From Siminovitchia fortis (GTDB taxonomy: Bacteria; Bacillota; Bacilli; Bacillales; Bacillaceae_C): a stretch of DNA of 64,000 nucleotides. Shown here piece after piece: positions 28,379 through 37,120 of the stretch. Below the pieces are notes generated by a model. That model made no database searches and was not told the DNA's origin. It worked only from the letters and a program-made list of their open reading frames with translations. The stretch is taken from contig NZ_QYTU02000001.1 of assembly GCF_003605365.2 (NCBI RefSeq), positions 186,001 to 250,000 on the forward strand, given 5' to 3'. Within the stretch, counting starts at the first letter, position 1; the number at the start of each line of letters is the position of its first letter. The position numbers and the translations under genes are program-made.

Positions 28379-28996
28379 TCAATTGACAGAAATCGACTCC
28401 TGCAGTTTTTCAAATGTTTTTTCACCGATTCCTGATACATTCTGTATGTCTTCCACCTTTTTAAAAGGCCCCTGCTGTTCCCTGTAATCAATAATTGCCT
28501 GTGCTTTTGCCGGACCGATTCCCGGAAGGGTCTCAAGCTCCGATAACTCAGCGCGATTGATATTCACTTTCCCATTTGTCTGCCCGCTTGAAGGGGCTGC
28601 CATCACGGGTGGAGCATCCTCGATGGTCTCACCTTTTTCCGGTACATAAATGACCATTTCATCGTGCACTTTTTGAGCAAAGTTGATCTGCTTTTCATCG
28701 GCGGTTTCCAATAGCCCTCCGGCGTGTTCGATGGCATCGAGAACCCGGTCGCCCTCTTTCGCCTCATAAAGCCCCGGAAGAGAAACAGCCCCTTTTACAT
28801 CTACAAAAACGGGTCCCGCTTCAACCTCCTCCTCCTCTTCAATAGGTTTTTCGGCCTTCTCCTCCATCACTGTCTGCAATGCCGCTGCATTCTTAGCCTC
28901 CATTTCATCTTTAGGTTTGCTTATAAAAAGAAAAACCGCGAGTACAGCCACAACACCGCTAATTAATATCGTTTTATGTTTTTCCAGCCAAATCAT
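28379..28996 (-). CDS. comEA: Competence DNA receptor ComEA
   Basis: 205 aa. One N-terminal membrane anchor (about residues 9-27, ILISGVVAVLAVFLFIS), an acidic linker, a SLBB-like domain (about 65-125, VFVDVKGAVSLPGLYE), and a C-terminal double helix-hairpin-helix (about 145-205, NINRAELSELETLPGIG) that binds double-stranded DNA. It receives DNA outside the membrane and passes it to ComEC. First gene of comEA-EB-EC. A weak promoter (CTGACA, 17, TAAAAA) can be drawn in the divergent 87-bp gap with comER. No convincing ComK box was seen. Confidence 0.96.
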   Translation of the reverse strand: MIWLEKHKTILISGVVAVLAVFLFISKPKDEMEAKNAAALQTVMEEKAEKPIEEEEEVEAGPVFVDVKGAVSLPGLYEAKEGDRVLDAIEHAGGLLETADEKQINFAQKVHDEMVIYVPEKGETIEDAPPVMAAPSSGQTNGKVNINRAELSELETLPGIGPAKAQAIIDYREQQGPFKKVEDIQNVSGIGEKTFEKLQESISVN

Positions 28997-29083
28997 TTCA
29001 ACTTGCCTGCCTTTCTCATATGAATATTTTTAATTGCTAAAGCATACATTGTCAGGAATAGAAAAGTTGAAGGGGGGAACAGC

Positions 29084-29905
29084 ATGAAGGTCGGAATTAT
29101 AGGAACAGGAAACATGGGAACCATTCTTCTAGAGGCCCTGATCACTGGCGGAGCGGTTTCTCCTTCGGATCTCATTGTTACAAATCGGACAAAATCTAAA
29201 GCTGACAGGCTTAAACATATCTATAAGAGCATCACGGTGGAAAACAGCCCGGATGAAGTGATCAAGCAATCGGACATTATTTTCATTTGTGTGAAGCCAT
29301 TAGATATCATTTCTTTGATAAAAGAAAAAGCCGCTTTATTTAGTCGGGAAAAATGTCTTGTGTCGATCACCAGCCCCATTCAGGTGACGTGGCTGGAAGA
29401 AATGGTTGATGCATCGTGTGCAAGGATCATTCCAAGCATCACAAACAGGGCTCTGGCAGGAGTATCTTTGTTTACATTTGGAAATAAATGTGAAAATCAT
29501 TGGAAAGATAAATTGTGGGAGATGTTATCCAAAGTATCCGTCCCGCTTGAAATAAACGAAAGCATTATTCGGGTTTCGTCGGATATTGTAAGCTGCGGTC
29601 CTGCTTTTATCAGTTTTTTGACAAGAAGCTTGATTGAGGCGGCTGCTTCAGAAACGAAAATTGATGAAGATACGGCAACCATGCTTGCGGAAAACATGCT
29701 GATCGGACTGGGAGAGCTTTTAAAGCAAAAACATTATACCCTTCCCGCCTTGCAGGAGAAAGTTTGTGTCAAAGGAGGTATTACAGGGGAAGGAATTGCT
29801 GTATTGGAGCAGGAAAAAGGGGAGATGTTTGAAAAACTTTTCCGTGCCACACATAAAAAATTTGCTGATGAAGCATTTCATATCCAGAAAAAATTCAACT
29901 CATAA
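29084..29905 (+). CDS. comER: ComER, pyrroline-5-carboxylate reductase homologue
   Basis: 273 aa with N-terminal Rossmann motif GIIGTGNMGTILLEAL and a C-terminal ProC-like helical dimer domain. It resembles proline biosynthesis ProC, but its place divergent from comEA identifies it as ComER; in some Bacillus it affects biofilm and sporulation through Spo0A, and in B. subtilis it is dispensable for competence. ATG behind GAAGGGGGG. Confidence 0.93.
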   Translation: MKVGIIGTGNMGTILLEALITGGAVSPSDLIVTNRTKSKADRLKHIYKSITVENSPDEVIKQSDIIFICVKPLDIISLIKEKAALFSREKCLVSITSPIQVTWLEEMVDASCARIIPSITNRALAGVSLFTFGNKCENHWKDKLWEMLSKVSVPLEINESIIRVSSDIVSCGPAFISFLTRSLIEAAASETKIDEDTATMLAENMLIGLGELLKQKHYTLPALQEKVCVKGGITGEGIAVLEQEKGEMFEKLFRATHKKFADEAFHIQKKFNS

Positions 29906-29960
29906 CTTATTCTATATTTAAAGCAAAATCCCTTCTGTTTTTTTATAAAATTTTTAAACC

Positions 29961-30110
29961 TTGCAGTTGGGCTGCGGCAACTGCGGGGAGCTGGGCCGGC
30001 GGCGACGGACTGGATGTCCTAGTGCCGCCGAAGCCACAGGATAAGGAAAGCTACGGCAGCATTACATCGCACGAAGAAAAAGCGTAAGCTTTTTCGAGGA
30101 CGTGACACTC
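29961..30110. repeat. Repeat module M and hairpin downstream of yqeM and comER
   Basis: Contains GGATGTCCTAGTGCCGCCG followed by AAGCCACAGGAT, a module also found at 37338-37412 (GAGGTCCTAGTGCCGCCGGC) and, diverged, at 43955-44030. Its right end has a hairpin, GAAAAAGCGTAAGCTTTTTC at 30075-30094, with a tail resembling the R1/R2 left end. It fills the convergent gap between comER and yqeM, and may terminate both. Confidence 0.65.
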
Positions 30111-30116
30111 CTCCCC

Positions 30117-30863
30117 CTATCTTTTTCTGCATGAGAAAAAGATGCGCCGCGACGTTTCTTCCGGAGGGTCACTGCTAAAATCTGCGGAGACGGAAAGAAC
30201 ATCAAATCCGGCTTCATGGAGCCAATCCAAATAATCACTCACCGGATAGGTCCTCTGCTTGTGAAACTCATCGATCCGGCCATACAGTCCTGATTCTTCG
30301 TCTAAAACAAAAAAGGTCAAATCATGCTCAATTGAATGGGGATCTTCTCCTGGAAAAGAGTTCCATATATAGGCAATTTCATCCTCATTCCACGTAAATG
30401 TCTGGTTTGAAAAAATTTGTTCCATCTGATAAATGGAATGAACATCAAATAAAAACATACCGTTCGCTGCCAAATGCCGGTGTACATGACGGAAGGTGTC
30501 CCTCACTTCTTCGGGCTTTGACAGGTAATTGAGGGCGTCGCAAAATATGGTGGCAATGTCGCATTCCGGCAATCCCCCGAGCTTGCTCATATCCTGTTGG
30601 AATAAGGGAAAAACCACGCCTTCTTCAGCTGCTTTTTCAGCCGCAACAGCCAGCATATCCTCTGACATATCCACTCCTGTCACATCGAATCCCCGCTTGA
30701 TCAGGCGGATGGACAGCTCTCCCGTTCCGCAGCCTAAATCAAGCACCCGGCTGCCGGGTGCCTGAAAGCGCTCCGTTTCCCCGCATAAATACCGGACCCA
30801 GCTCTCATACGGCGCATCAGCCATCAAGTGGTCATATACATACGCCATCTGTTCATAACTCAC
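30117..30863 (-). CDS. yqeM: Class I SAM-dependent methyltransferase YqeM
   Basis: 248 aa with motif I RVLDLGCGTGELSIRL (about residue 40) and motif II-type VTGVDMSEDML. Substrate unknown. It overlaps rsfS by 4 bp (ATGA), indicating coupling in the yqeH-aroE-nadD cluster. Not a quinone (UbiE) methyltransferase by its C-terminal half, which is family-specific. Position and length match yqeM of B. subtilis. Confidence 0.92.
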   Translation of the reverse strand: MSYEQMAYVYDHLMADAPYESWVRYLCGETERFQAPGSRVLDLGCGTGELSIRLIKRGFDVTGVDMSEDMLAVAAEKAAEEGVVFPLFQQDMSKLGGLPECDIATIFCDALNYLSKPEEVRDTFRHVHRHLAANGMFLFDVHSIYQMEQIFSNQTFTWNEDEIAYIWNSFPGEDPHSIEHDLTFFVLDEESGLYGRIDEFHKQRTYPVSDYLDWLHEAGFDVLSVSADFSSDPPEETSRRIFFSCRKR

Positions 30864-31216
30864 GGAGCCAATTCCTTTTGGATATTTTCAATCGGCGCAT
30901 CTCCCCAAAGCCTCTCAAGATTGTAATAACTTCTTTCATCTCTATGGAACACGTGGGCAATCACATCGCCCATGTCAATCAAAACCCATCTCGCTTCCTC
31001 GAAGCCTTCTATCCTCTTGACATCCAGGCCCGTTTTCTCTGCAGCCGATTTCATTTCCCGTGCAATCGCCTGCACCTGTTTTTCCGATGTCCCGTGGCAG
31101 ATGAGAAAATAATCCGCAATGAGCGAAACCCCCTGCATGTTCAGGACAACGATATCTTCCGCTTTTTTGTCATCGGCAGCTTTTACCACCGTTTTTAAAA
31201 GTGCTTTTGAATCCAA
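30860..31216 (-). CDS. rsfS: Ribosome silencing factor RsfS
   Basis: 118 aa, the whole Iojap/RsfS domain, with the conserved DYFLICHGTSEKQVQAIA and DVIAHVFHRDERSYYNLERLW. It binds L14 on the large subunit and blocks joining of the subunits when nutrients are short. The start is a TTG behind GGAGGAG. Yqe cluster gene between yqeK and yqeM. Confidence 0.97.
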   Translation of the reverse strand: MDSKALLKTVVKAADDKKAEDIVVLNMQGVSLIADYFLICHGTSEKQVQAIAREMKSAAEKTGLDVKRIEGFEEARWVLIDMGDVIAHVFHRDERSYYNLERLWGDAPIENIQKELAP

Positions 31217-31230
31217 ATTTTAACTCCTCC

Positions 31231-31788
31231 TTATTTTTTAATCATATCGTTATACGCTTCAAATGTATCAGGAAAAACAGGGACAGATTTGTCGATTAAA
31301 AATTTAATCGTATTGCCAAGAGATTTTTTCAAAGCTTCGTCCAAATCTGTTTCTGCAAGCATTCTGACTTCATCAAGACCTTCAAATTGCCTGCCCGGTT
31401 CAATATAATCCGCAATATAAATGATTTTTTCCAGAAGCGTCATGCCTGCCCTTCCGGTTGTGTGGTAGCGGATCGCATTGAAAATGTCTTCGTCGTCTAT
31501 TCCTATTTCTTCACGGACAAGTACAGCTCCTGCAGGGCCATGCCACAGTTCGGGATGGTAGTCCAATAAGCGGGAATCAAGCTTGTAATCGGCAATGATT
31601 TTTTTCAACTCATTTATAGGAAGCAGTTTGGCATAATCGTGAAAAATCGCAGCCAAGACCGTTTTTTCAACATCCTCCCCATATTTGACGGCAAGCTTTT
31701 CAGCCGTATCCGCGACTCTGATTGTATGTTCGTATCGCGGCCCCGCTATTTTTTCATTGACTATAGTAAAAGCTTGTTCACGTTTCAT
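31231..31788 (-). CDS. yqeK: HD-domain Ap4A hydrolase YqeK
   Basis: 185 aa. HD motif H-...-HD in YEHTIRVADTAEKL and LAAIFHDYAK, plus AIRYHTTGRAGM further on. YqeK-family proteins hydrolyse Ap4A symmetrically to two ADP, using iron. Overlaps the end of nadD by 11 bp; the GAGGAG site is inside nadD. Always next to nadD in Firmicutes. Confidence 0.95.
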   Translation of the reverse strand: MKREQAFTIVNEKIAGPRYEHTIRVADTAEKLAVKYGEDVEKTVLAAIFHDYAKLLPINELKKIIADYKLDSRLLDYHPELWHGPAGAVLVREEIGIDDEDIFNAIRYHTTGRAGMTLLEKIIYIADYIEPGRQFEGLDEVRMLAETDLDEALKKSLGNTIKFLIDKSVPVFPDTFEAYNDMIKK

Positions 31789-32350
31789 ATAAATGATTCT
31801 CCTCTATATAACGAATAACCTGATCCGGCAATAAATATTTTATGGACATCCTTTTTTTCACCCGGTCCCTGATCATGGAGGAAGAAATTTCAATCATGGG
31901 GACTTCCACAAACTGAACCGGATAGGGACTTTCCAACTTATAATTCGGGCGATTCGCGCCTACGAACTGAACAAGCTTGACCAACTCTTCAATGTTATAC
32001 CAGTGGGGCAAAAATTCCACCATATCGGCTCCGATAATAAAAAAATAGTCATTATCCGGATTCTTCTCCCTTACGGTTTTCATCGTATCATATGTGTAGG
32101 AGCGCCCGTCCTGATTTAATTCTATTGTTTCTATAGAGAATTTCGGATGCCCATCGATGGCCCTTTCCAGCATGTCCAGGCGATTTTCCACTGACGTCCC
32201 GCTGTGCCGCTCTTTGTGTGGAGGTTCATGATTAGGCATGAATCTTACCTCATCAAGCCCCAAACGATCGAGTACTTCGTTTGCAATGATCAGATGCCCC
32301 AGATGTGGAGGATCAAACGTCCCTCCCAAAATGCCTATTTTCCTTTTCAT
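31778..32350 (-). CDS. nadD: Nicotinate-nucleotide adenylyltransferase NadD
   Basis: 190 aa with the nucleotidyltransferase signature GGTFDPPHLGHL at residue 8 and ISSSMIRDRVKK near the C-terminus. It makes nicotinate adenine dinucleotide from nicotinate mononucleotide and ATP, the last-but-one step of NAD synthesis. Between yhbY and yqeK. Length is standard. Confidence 0.97.
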   Translation of the reverse strand: MKRKIGILGGTFDPPHLGHLIIANEVLDRLGLDEVRFMPNHEPPHKERHSGTSVENRLDMLERAIDGHPKFSIETIELNQDGRSYTYDTMKTVREKNPDNDYFFIIGADMVEFLPHWYNIEELVKLVQFVGANRPNYKLESPYPVQFVEVPMIEISSSMIRDRVKKRMSIKYLLPDQVIRYIEENHLYET

Positions 32351-32355
32351 CCGGA

Positions 32356-32655
32356 TCAGCCCTTCGACGGAAGCTCGATTTGTTTGTTTTCGCGGGATTC
32401 CTTGTAAACAACGATGATCCTTCCGATGATTTGTACAAGTTCACCATCAGTACCTCTGACAATTTCCTCAGCCACGGTCTCCCTGTCTTCGTCACAGTTT
32501 TGGAGAATGCTTATTTTGAGCAGCTCCCGGGCTTCCAAAGCATCCTTAATCTGTTTGATCATATTTTCGTTTACCCCGCCTTTTCCAACTTGAAAAATAG
32601 GCTGGAGATGGTGCGCTTTTGATCGTAAAAATCTTTTTTGCTTTCCAGTCAGCAT
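32356..32655 (-). CDS. yhbY: YhbY-type RNA-binding protein (YqeI)
   Basis: 99 aa CRM/YhbY domain, a KH-like RNA-binding fold with conserved FQVGKGGVNENMI (GxxG-type loop) and a basic N-terminus (KQKRFLRSKAHHL). Associates with pre-50S particles. ATG after GGGAGGATCGCC; overlaps aroE by 7 bp and precedes nadD by 5 bp. Confidence 0.95.
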   Translation of the reverse strand: MLTGKQKRFLRSKAHHLQPIFQVGKGGVNENMIKQIKDALEARELLKISILQNCDEDRETVAEEIVRGTDGELVQIIGRIIVVYKESRENKQIELPSKG

Positions 32656-33491
32656 GGCGATCCTCCCAAGATGTTAGTCAAAGTCCGTTTCATGCGTGCG
32701 GCATCCGGTTTTACATTTGTCCATTTTTCAAAAGCCAACGCTCCTTGATAAACGAGCATGCCAAGGCCGTTTTGTGTTTTGGCCCCTTTTTGTCGTGCCT
32801 GTTTAAGGAACAGTGATTCCGCCGGATTATAAATGATGTCGGAAACAAAAGCAGATGCACTGATTCCTTTTAATGAAATGGGGCTTTTATTTAGTTCGGG
32901 GGCCATCCCAATGGAAGTCGTCTGTATGATCAGGGAGTATTCCCCGACCTTTGCTTCTGCCTCTTCTAATGTCAGTGCTTTTGAATCGGCATCATATGGC
33001 TGGCCTGAAATTAAAGCTTCTGCTTTTTGAATTGTACGATTAGCTATATCCACCCGCTGAACCCCGATGGATAAGAGTGTATAATAGATGGCCTTTGCCG
33101 CTCCACCGGCACCAATAATTAAGGTACGTTCCCCAGCCAAATCCTTCTTCCAGTCCTCCTTGAGAGACTCCACAAACCCGGCGCCGTCGGTGTTATAGCC
33201 GACAAAAAAACCATTTTCCCTGACAACTGTGTTGACTGCACCGATTGCCCCGGCAAGCGGGTCGATTTTGTCCAATAATGGTATAATGGCTGTTTTGTGC
33301 GGGATCGTGACATTAAAGCCGTCAATCCCTATCACTTTCATTCCCTCTACGGCGGTTTTCAAATCCTTTCCTTCTATGCGGAAAGGATGGTAGTGTGCAT
33401 CTATTCCAAGCTCCTTAAATTCTTTATTATGCATGGCCGGTGATAATGAGTGGGCAATCGGATCCCCGATGACGCCATATAGTTTTTTCAA
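32649..33491 (-). CDS. aroE: Shikimate dehydrogenase
   Basis: 280 aa from the TTG at 33491 (LKKLYGVIGDPIAHSLSP); an ATG three codons upstream has its AGG directly adjacent and is too close to be used. N-terminal substrate motif SLSPAMHN and NVTIPHK, and NADP-binding GAGGAAKAIYY in the second domain. It reduces 3-dehydroshikimate to shikimate in aromatic amino acid synthesis. Located between yqeH and yhbY as in other Bacilli. Confidence 0.95.
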   Translation of the reverse strand: MKKLYGVIGDPIAHSLSPAMHNKEFKELGIDAHYHPFRIEGKDLKTAVEGMKVIGIDGFNVTIPHKTAIIPLLDKIDPLAGAIGAVNTVVRENGFFVGYNTDGAGFVESLKEDWKKDLAGERTLIIGAGGAAKAIYYTLLSIGVQRVDIANRTIQKAEALISGQPYDADSKALTLEEAEAKVGEYSLIIQTTSIGMAPELNKSPISLKGISASAFVSDIIYNPAESLFLKQARQKGAKTQNGLGMLVYQGALAFEKWTNVKPDAARMKRTLTNILGGSPC

Positions 33492-33512
33492 TCCAATCAT
33501 CCTGTCTATATA

Positions 33513-34613
33513 TTAAATAAGCGAAGGCCTTAATAAGACCGAAACGCCTTTTGGGGCATACGCCGCAACCTGTGCTCCGGGCTCTTTCAGCGTGACCCAG
33601 CCCAACCCCGAAAAGACGATATCCATTTTCTCATCCTTTAATTTGAATTCGTGCCTGACGAGCTCCGGAAAATGATCAAGCTCCTCTTTTCCGGGCGGCT
33701 GCAGCATCTCGCCGAGGTGCTTTTCATACAGCCCGTCCGCCTTTTCAAGCTTGGTCCGGTGGATATCGATGCTGTTGGCCAAATAACAAACAACAGACCT
33801 TCGGCCACCGTTTATGTAATCAAGCCTTGCAAGCCCTCCGAAGAATAGTGTCTGTTTTTCATTTAATTGATAGACACGCGGTTTGATTTCTTTTTTAGGC
33901 GTGATGATTTTTAAATCTTTTTTACTTACATAGTGTGCCATTTGATGATGGTTGATGATGCCGGGCGTATCGACCAAGTTTTTTCCGTCATCCAGCGGAA
34001 TTTCAATCATATCCAATGTTGTGCCCGGTACATGCGAGGTGGTGATGACATCCTTCCCGCCTGCAGCGAGCTTAATGACGCGATTGATGAATGTCGACTT
34101 CCCCACATTTGTACAGCCGACAACATACACATCTTTTCCCTGGCGCAGATGGTCGATTTCAACAAGCGCTTCCCGGATCCCGTGGCCTTTCTCTGCACTG
34201 GCAAGCAATACATCCAAAGGGCTGAGTCCCAATTCCTTCGCTTGTTTTTTCATCCAGTTGGACAATTTATTTTTGTTTGTCGATTTTGGCAGAAGGTCCA
34301 CTTTATTGCCGACCAAAAGAACCGGATTTTTGCCGACAAATCTTTGAAGGCCGGGAATCCAGCTTCCGTTGAAATCAAATATATCAATGATCTTGACAAT
34401 CAGGCTCTCTGTCTTGCCGATCGCATGCAGGATATCGAGAAAGCTTTGATCCGACAGCTCCACATCCTGCACCTCGTTATAATGTCTTAACCGAAAGCAT
34501 CTTTGGCAGATGATTTCTTCTTTTTCCAACGCGGAACGCGGAGTATACCCGAGTTCGCCCGGCCTGTCGGTCTGGATGGCTGCACCGCAGCCGATGCAAT
34601 GTTCATTGTTCAC
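33513..34613 (-). CDS. yqeH: Ribosome biogenesis GTPase YqeH
   Basis: 366 aa from a GTG at 34613 behind GGGAGGAATAAAT. An N-terminal zinc finger (CIGCGAAIQT...CQRCF), then a circularly permuted GTPase domain with the order G4 (VGNKVDLL), G5, G1 (GCTNVGKST), G3 (DTPG), followed by a C-terminal treble-clef/RNA-binding region. YqeH is needed for 30S assembly. It lies 2 bp after yqeG and 21 bp before aroE. Highly similar by eye to B. subtilis YqeH. Confidence 0.97.
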   Translation of the reverse strand: MNNEHCIGCGAAIQTDRPGELGYTPRSALEKEEIICQRCFRLRHYNEVQDVELSDQSFLDILHAIGKTESLIVKIIDIFDFNGSWIPGLQRFVGKNPVLLVGNKVDLLPKSTNKNKLSNWMKKQAKELGLSPLDVLLASAEKGHGIREALVEIDHLRQGKDVYVVGCTNVGKSTFINRVIKLAAGGKDVITTSHVPGTTLDMIEIPLDDGKNLVDTPGIINHHQMAHYVSKKDLKIITPKKEIKPRVYQLNEKQTLFFGGLARLDYINGGRRSVVCYLANSIDIHRTKLEKADGLYEKHLGEMLQPPGKEELDHFPELVRHEFKLKDEKMDIVFSGLGWVTLKEPGAQVAAYAPKGVSVLLRPSLI

Positions 34614-34615
34614 AT

Positions 34616-35131
34616 TTATTCCTCCCAATTAATTAAACCCTTGCGTCTGAACGAAGCCATGATCCTTCTTTCCACCATCCGGTTAAAGCGCGTGAAAAAA
34701 CCGTCTGACTGGGCAACCGGGACAACGAGAATCGTATAAAATCCGGCCCGCTTCCCTCCGAATACGTCGGTCAACAGCTGGTCCCCGATAATCACAGTCT
34801 CTTCGCGTGACAAACCCATTTCTTTAACGGCCCGCATAAAAGCTTTCCTTGAAGGTTTTCTGGCTCTATGAATAAACGGGATATTCAATGGATTGGAGAA
34901 GGCCCCTACCCTTTTTTCATTATTATTCGACACAATCGTCACTTTCATGTCATGGTTCTTCAGCTCTTCCAGCCAATCAATCAGTTCGGGGGTGGCATAC
35001 GGGCGGTCCCATTCGACAAGCGTGTTATCCAAATCCGTAATAATGCCTTTAATCCCCTTTTCTTTTAAAACAGCCGGGTTGATTGAAAAAATACTTTTAA
35101 CATACTCATTTGGTAAAAATCGTTTCAACAA
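34616..35131 (-). CDS. yqeG: HAD superfamily phosphatase YqeG
   Basis: 171 aa. HAD motif I DLDNTLVEWD, motif II IVSNN, motif III-IV GDQLLTDVFGG: family IIIA phosphatase. It probably dephosphorylates a nucleotide or sugar phosphate; the substrate is unknown, although homologues act on phosphatidylglycerophosphate (Gep4/PgpP). TTG at 35131 is six bases after GGGGTG; a GTG at 35140 lies on this site and would be too close. First gene of the yqeG-yqeH-aroE unit. Confidence 0.93.
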   Translation of the reverse strand: MLKRFLPNEYVKSIFSINPAVLKEKGIKGIITDLDNTLVEWDRPYATPELIDWLEELKNHDMKVTIVSNNNEKRVGAFSNPLNIPFIHRARKPSRKAFMRAVKEMGLSREETVIIGDQLLTDVFGGKRAGFYTILVVPVAQSDGFFTRFNRMVERRIMASFRRKGLINWEE

Positions 35132-35255
35132 CTTGTGCACCCCATTATGATTTCATCATATTTCCATCTTATTAAATCTGCCAATGAGTTTCAAAATATT
35201 ACAAGAAGAAATATATTGCCTAAACTTTTCGACAAATTCCAACACCCATCCAAAT

Positions 35256-35355
35256 TGTGGGTAACTTTATGAACACGAAAAAAGGTATCAACGAACGGTT
35301 TCCATCTTGTTATAAACAAATTAACCACAAGTTATCCACCGCATGTTGTGGATAA
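35256..35355. promoter_or_regulatory. Cluster of DnaA boxes upstream of sda
   Basis: Within 100 bp: TTACCCACA (minus, 35256-35264), TTATGAACA (35267-35275), TTATAAACA (35310-35318), TTAACCACA (35321-35329), TTATCCACC (35332-35340) and a perfect TTATCCACA (minus, 35347-35355); all but the last have one mismatch to TTATNCACA. In B. subtilis sda is preceded by several DnaA boxes and is turned on when initiation is impaired. The gap 35132-35473 contains no gene. Confidence 0.85.
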
Positions 35356-35473
35356 AGGAACGCTTGTTCCACGGGGCTTTCTTTGCTAAAGTGAAGTTAC
35401 AAATAAAAGAACCTATCATTTTATTCAAAACCGCCAAGCTTTAGAACGTGAATTTTTCATGGAGGTGAAGCTG

Positions 35474-35614
35474 ATGAAAAGGTTATCCGATGAATTATTG
35501 ATTGAAACTTACTTTAAAGCAAAAAAATTGAATTTATGCCCCGAATTCATCAGTCTGATGGAATCCGAAATAGAAAGACGCTCATTGGCTCGTCGTTCAA
35601 AAATTTCCTGTTGA
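35474..35614 (+). CDS. sda: Checkpoint protein Sda, inhibitor of sporulation kinase KinA
   Basis: 46 aa; begins [19 protein letters not shown], a helical hairpin nearly identical to B. subtilis Sda. ATG at 35474 behind GGAGGTGAAG. It binds the dimerisation domain of KinA and stops the phosphorelay to Spo0A when DNA replication is blocked. The upstream DnaA boxes suggest replication-linked regulation. Terminator at 35617-35646. Confidence 0.97.
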   Translation: MKRLSDELLIETYFKAKKLNLCPEFISLMESEIERRSLARRSKISC

Positions 35615-35616
35615 CA

Positions 35617-35646
35617 ATAAAGCACCTGTCCCAGGTGCTTTTTATT
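35617..35646. terminator. Terminator shared by sda and psd
   Basis: AAAGCACCTG/CAGGTGCTTT (loop TCC) with TTTTTATTT after it on plus; the psd stop lies at its right edge on minus. Confidence 0.88.
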
Positions 35647-36436
35647 TCCCTCCAGTTAACCGTCCAAGCGGATCACCCATCCGGATTTCACAGGACGGCT
35701 TCATAAGATCACCTGGAACAAAGGCCCCTTTTTGGAATAGAAGAAGTACCGTGGATCCGAAGGAAAAATAGGCGGCTTCCTCTCCTTTTTTCCATTCATG
35801 CTTTCTGTTCGTAACAACGACAGAATTAATGAGCATGGCTCCCACTTTTACCAGGGCTACCGTCGTTTTCTCAGAAGAAATTTCAGTGATCACCCGATAG
35901 TTTTTCGCCAAAACGGAGCGTCCGAATTTTAATCCAAGCCGGTTGACGGGAAACGATCTTTTGCCCAAAGAGTAGCAATTGACCACTCTTCCGCTCACAG
36001 GGCTGTGAATTCTGTGATAATGGGAAGGGCTCAAGTATATAATGATATACGTGCCGCCTTCATACTTTTCAGCCTGAAGCTTGCCGCCAAGCATCTCAGC
36101 GATAGAATATGACTTTCCCTTTGCAATGATTTCCCTGCCGGACGTAATGGTACCGGCATCTTCTATTATACCGTCCACAGGGCTTGCGACACTGTCCGGT
36201 ATATGATCGACTTTTCTTGCCCCTTCTTTCAGGCGCCTTGTAAAAAAGGAATGCAAAGTTGGATATGCATGGATGTCTTTTGCCAACTCTTCCTTATTTA
36301 TTTGATAGAAGGCAGCGTAGGATTTGATGAACGGCCTGCTCATCCGGGAATTTGTAAATTTCCTTATTGCTGCCGATGTAAAAGGTCCATTCGTTAGTTC
36401 AATAAAAAAGCGATATAGAGCCGCTTTCAATCTCAT
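35642..36436 (-). CDS. psd: Phosphatidylserine decarboxylase proenzyme
   Basis: 264 aa. The self-cleavage site FSFGSTVLLLF (GST; serine becomes the pyruvoyl group) is near residue 225, and YLSPSHYHRIHSPVSG is the conserved catalytic-triad stretch. It makes phosphatidylethanolamine at the membrane from the product of PssA, encoded divergently. Starts: ATG 36436 is very close to its GGGGG; TTG at 36430 is better spaced and aligns with the first conserved residues (KAALYRFF). Ends in the bidirectional terminator with sda. Confidence 0.95.
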   Translation of the reverse strand: MRLKAALYRFFIELTNGPFTSAAIRKFTNSRMSRPFIKSYAAFYQINKEELAKDIHAYPTLHSFFTRRLKEGARKVDHIPDSVASPVDGIIEDAGTITSGREIIAKGKSYSIAEMLGGKLQAEKYEGGTYIIIYLSPSHYHRIHSPVSGRVVNCYSLGKRSFPVNRLGLKFGRSVLAKNYRVITEISSEKTTVALVKVGAMLINSVVVTNRKHEWKKGEEAAYFSFGSTVLLLFQKGAFVPGDLMKPSCEIRMGDPLGRLTGGK

Positions 36437-36465
36437 TGCCCCCAAACAAAACTAAAAATTTATGC

Positions 36466-36494
36466 TTAACTTTATGAAAAAGAAGTCATATAAT
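36466..36494 (+). promoter_or_regulatory. Sigma-A promoter of pssA
   Basis: TTAACT (36466-36471), 17 bases, TATAAT (36489-36494), 40 bp before the pssA start, in the gap between divergent psd and pssA. Confidence 0.7.
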
Positions 36495-36533
36495 TATATA
36501 GAAATATCTATTTTACCAAAAAGGAGGAGTGTT

Positions 36534-37073
36534 ATGCTTCTGTCCGATGTCGTCGATCACACCATAAAAAAATTGAAAGCTCAAACGGCCAATGTCCTGA
36601 CATTCGTGAACATGGGACTGGGCGGATTCGCCATCGTCGCCGGGATACAGGGCCAGCTTCATTTAAGCCTCCTGCTTATTTTCTTGGCAGCAATGGCAGA
36701 TCGTTTTGACGGAATGGCTGCAAGAAAGCTTCAAATCGAATCAGAGCTGGGAAAACAGCTTGATTCCATGAGTGATATTATCTCTTTCGGTGTAGCACCT
36801 GCTTTGTTATTATACCAAGGAATTTTGAATTTGTTTGGTTTCCCGGGCGTCTTTTTTACAATATTTTATATAGGCTGTGGTGCTTTCCGTCTTGCAAGGT
36901 TCAATATTTCCGAGAATAACGGCTTTTTTACCGGGCTTCCCATTACTGCAGCAGGCTGCCTGCTTACTCTCAGTTACTTGGCAGTCCCTTACCTCCCACC
37001 GTTTTCATTCTTGTTTATCACTCTCGTTCTATCACTTCTCATGATCAGCACATTTACATTGAAAAAGGTATAA
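36534..37073 (+). CDS. pssA: CDP-diacylglycerol-serine O-phosphatidyltransferase
   Basis: 179 aa from the ATG at 36534 behind AAGGAGGAGT. CDP-alcohol phosphatidyltransferase motif D-G-x2-A-R-x8-G-x3-D-x3-D visible at DGMAARKLQIESELGKQLD and following SMSD (about residues 60-84). Five to six membrane helices. It makes phosphatidylserine, the substrate of the divergent psd. Ends at a strong terminator 37077-37113. Confidence 0.95.
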   Translation: MLLSDVVDHTIKKLKAQTANVLTFVNMGLGGFAIVAGIQGQLHLSLLLIFLAAMADRFDGMAARKLQIESELGKQLDSMSDIISFGVAPALLLYQGILNLFGFPGVFFTIFYIGCGAFRLARFNISENNGFFTGLPITAAGCLLTLSYLAVPYLPPFSFLFITLVLSLLMISTFTLKKV

Positions 37074-37076
37074 TGA

Positions 37077-37113
37077 AAGCCAGTTTCGCTTTGGCCGCGA
37101 AACTGGCTTTTTC
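37077..37113. terminator. Terminator between pssA and the small ORF
   Basis: AAGCCAGTTTCGC/GCGAAACTGGCTT stem of 13 bp on a 7-base loop, with CTTTTTCC on plus; converging 48-codon ORF ends 8 bp away. Confidence 0.88.
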
Positions 37114-37120
37114 CTAATAT

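Noticed and set aside
28997-29083. ComK boxes in front of comEA
   Set aside because: No AAAAN5TTTT pair with proper spacing; only a weak sigma-A-like promoter can be drawn.
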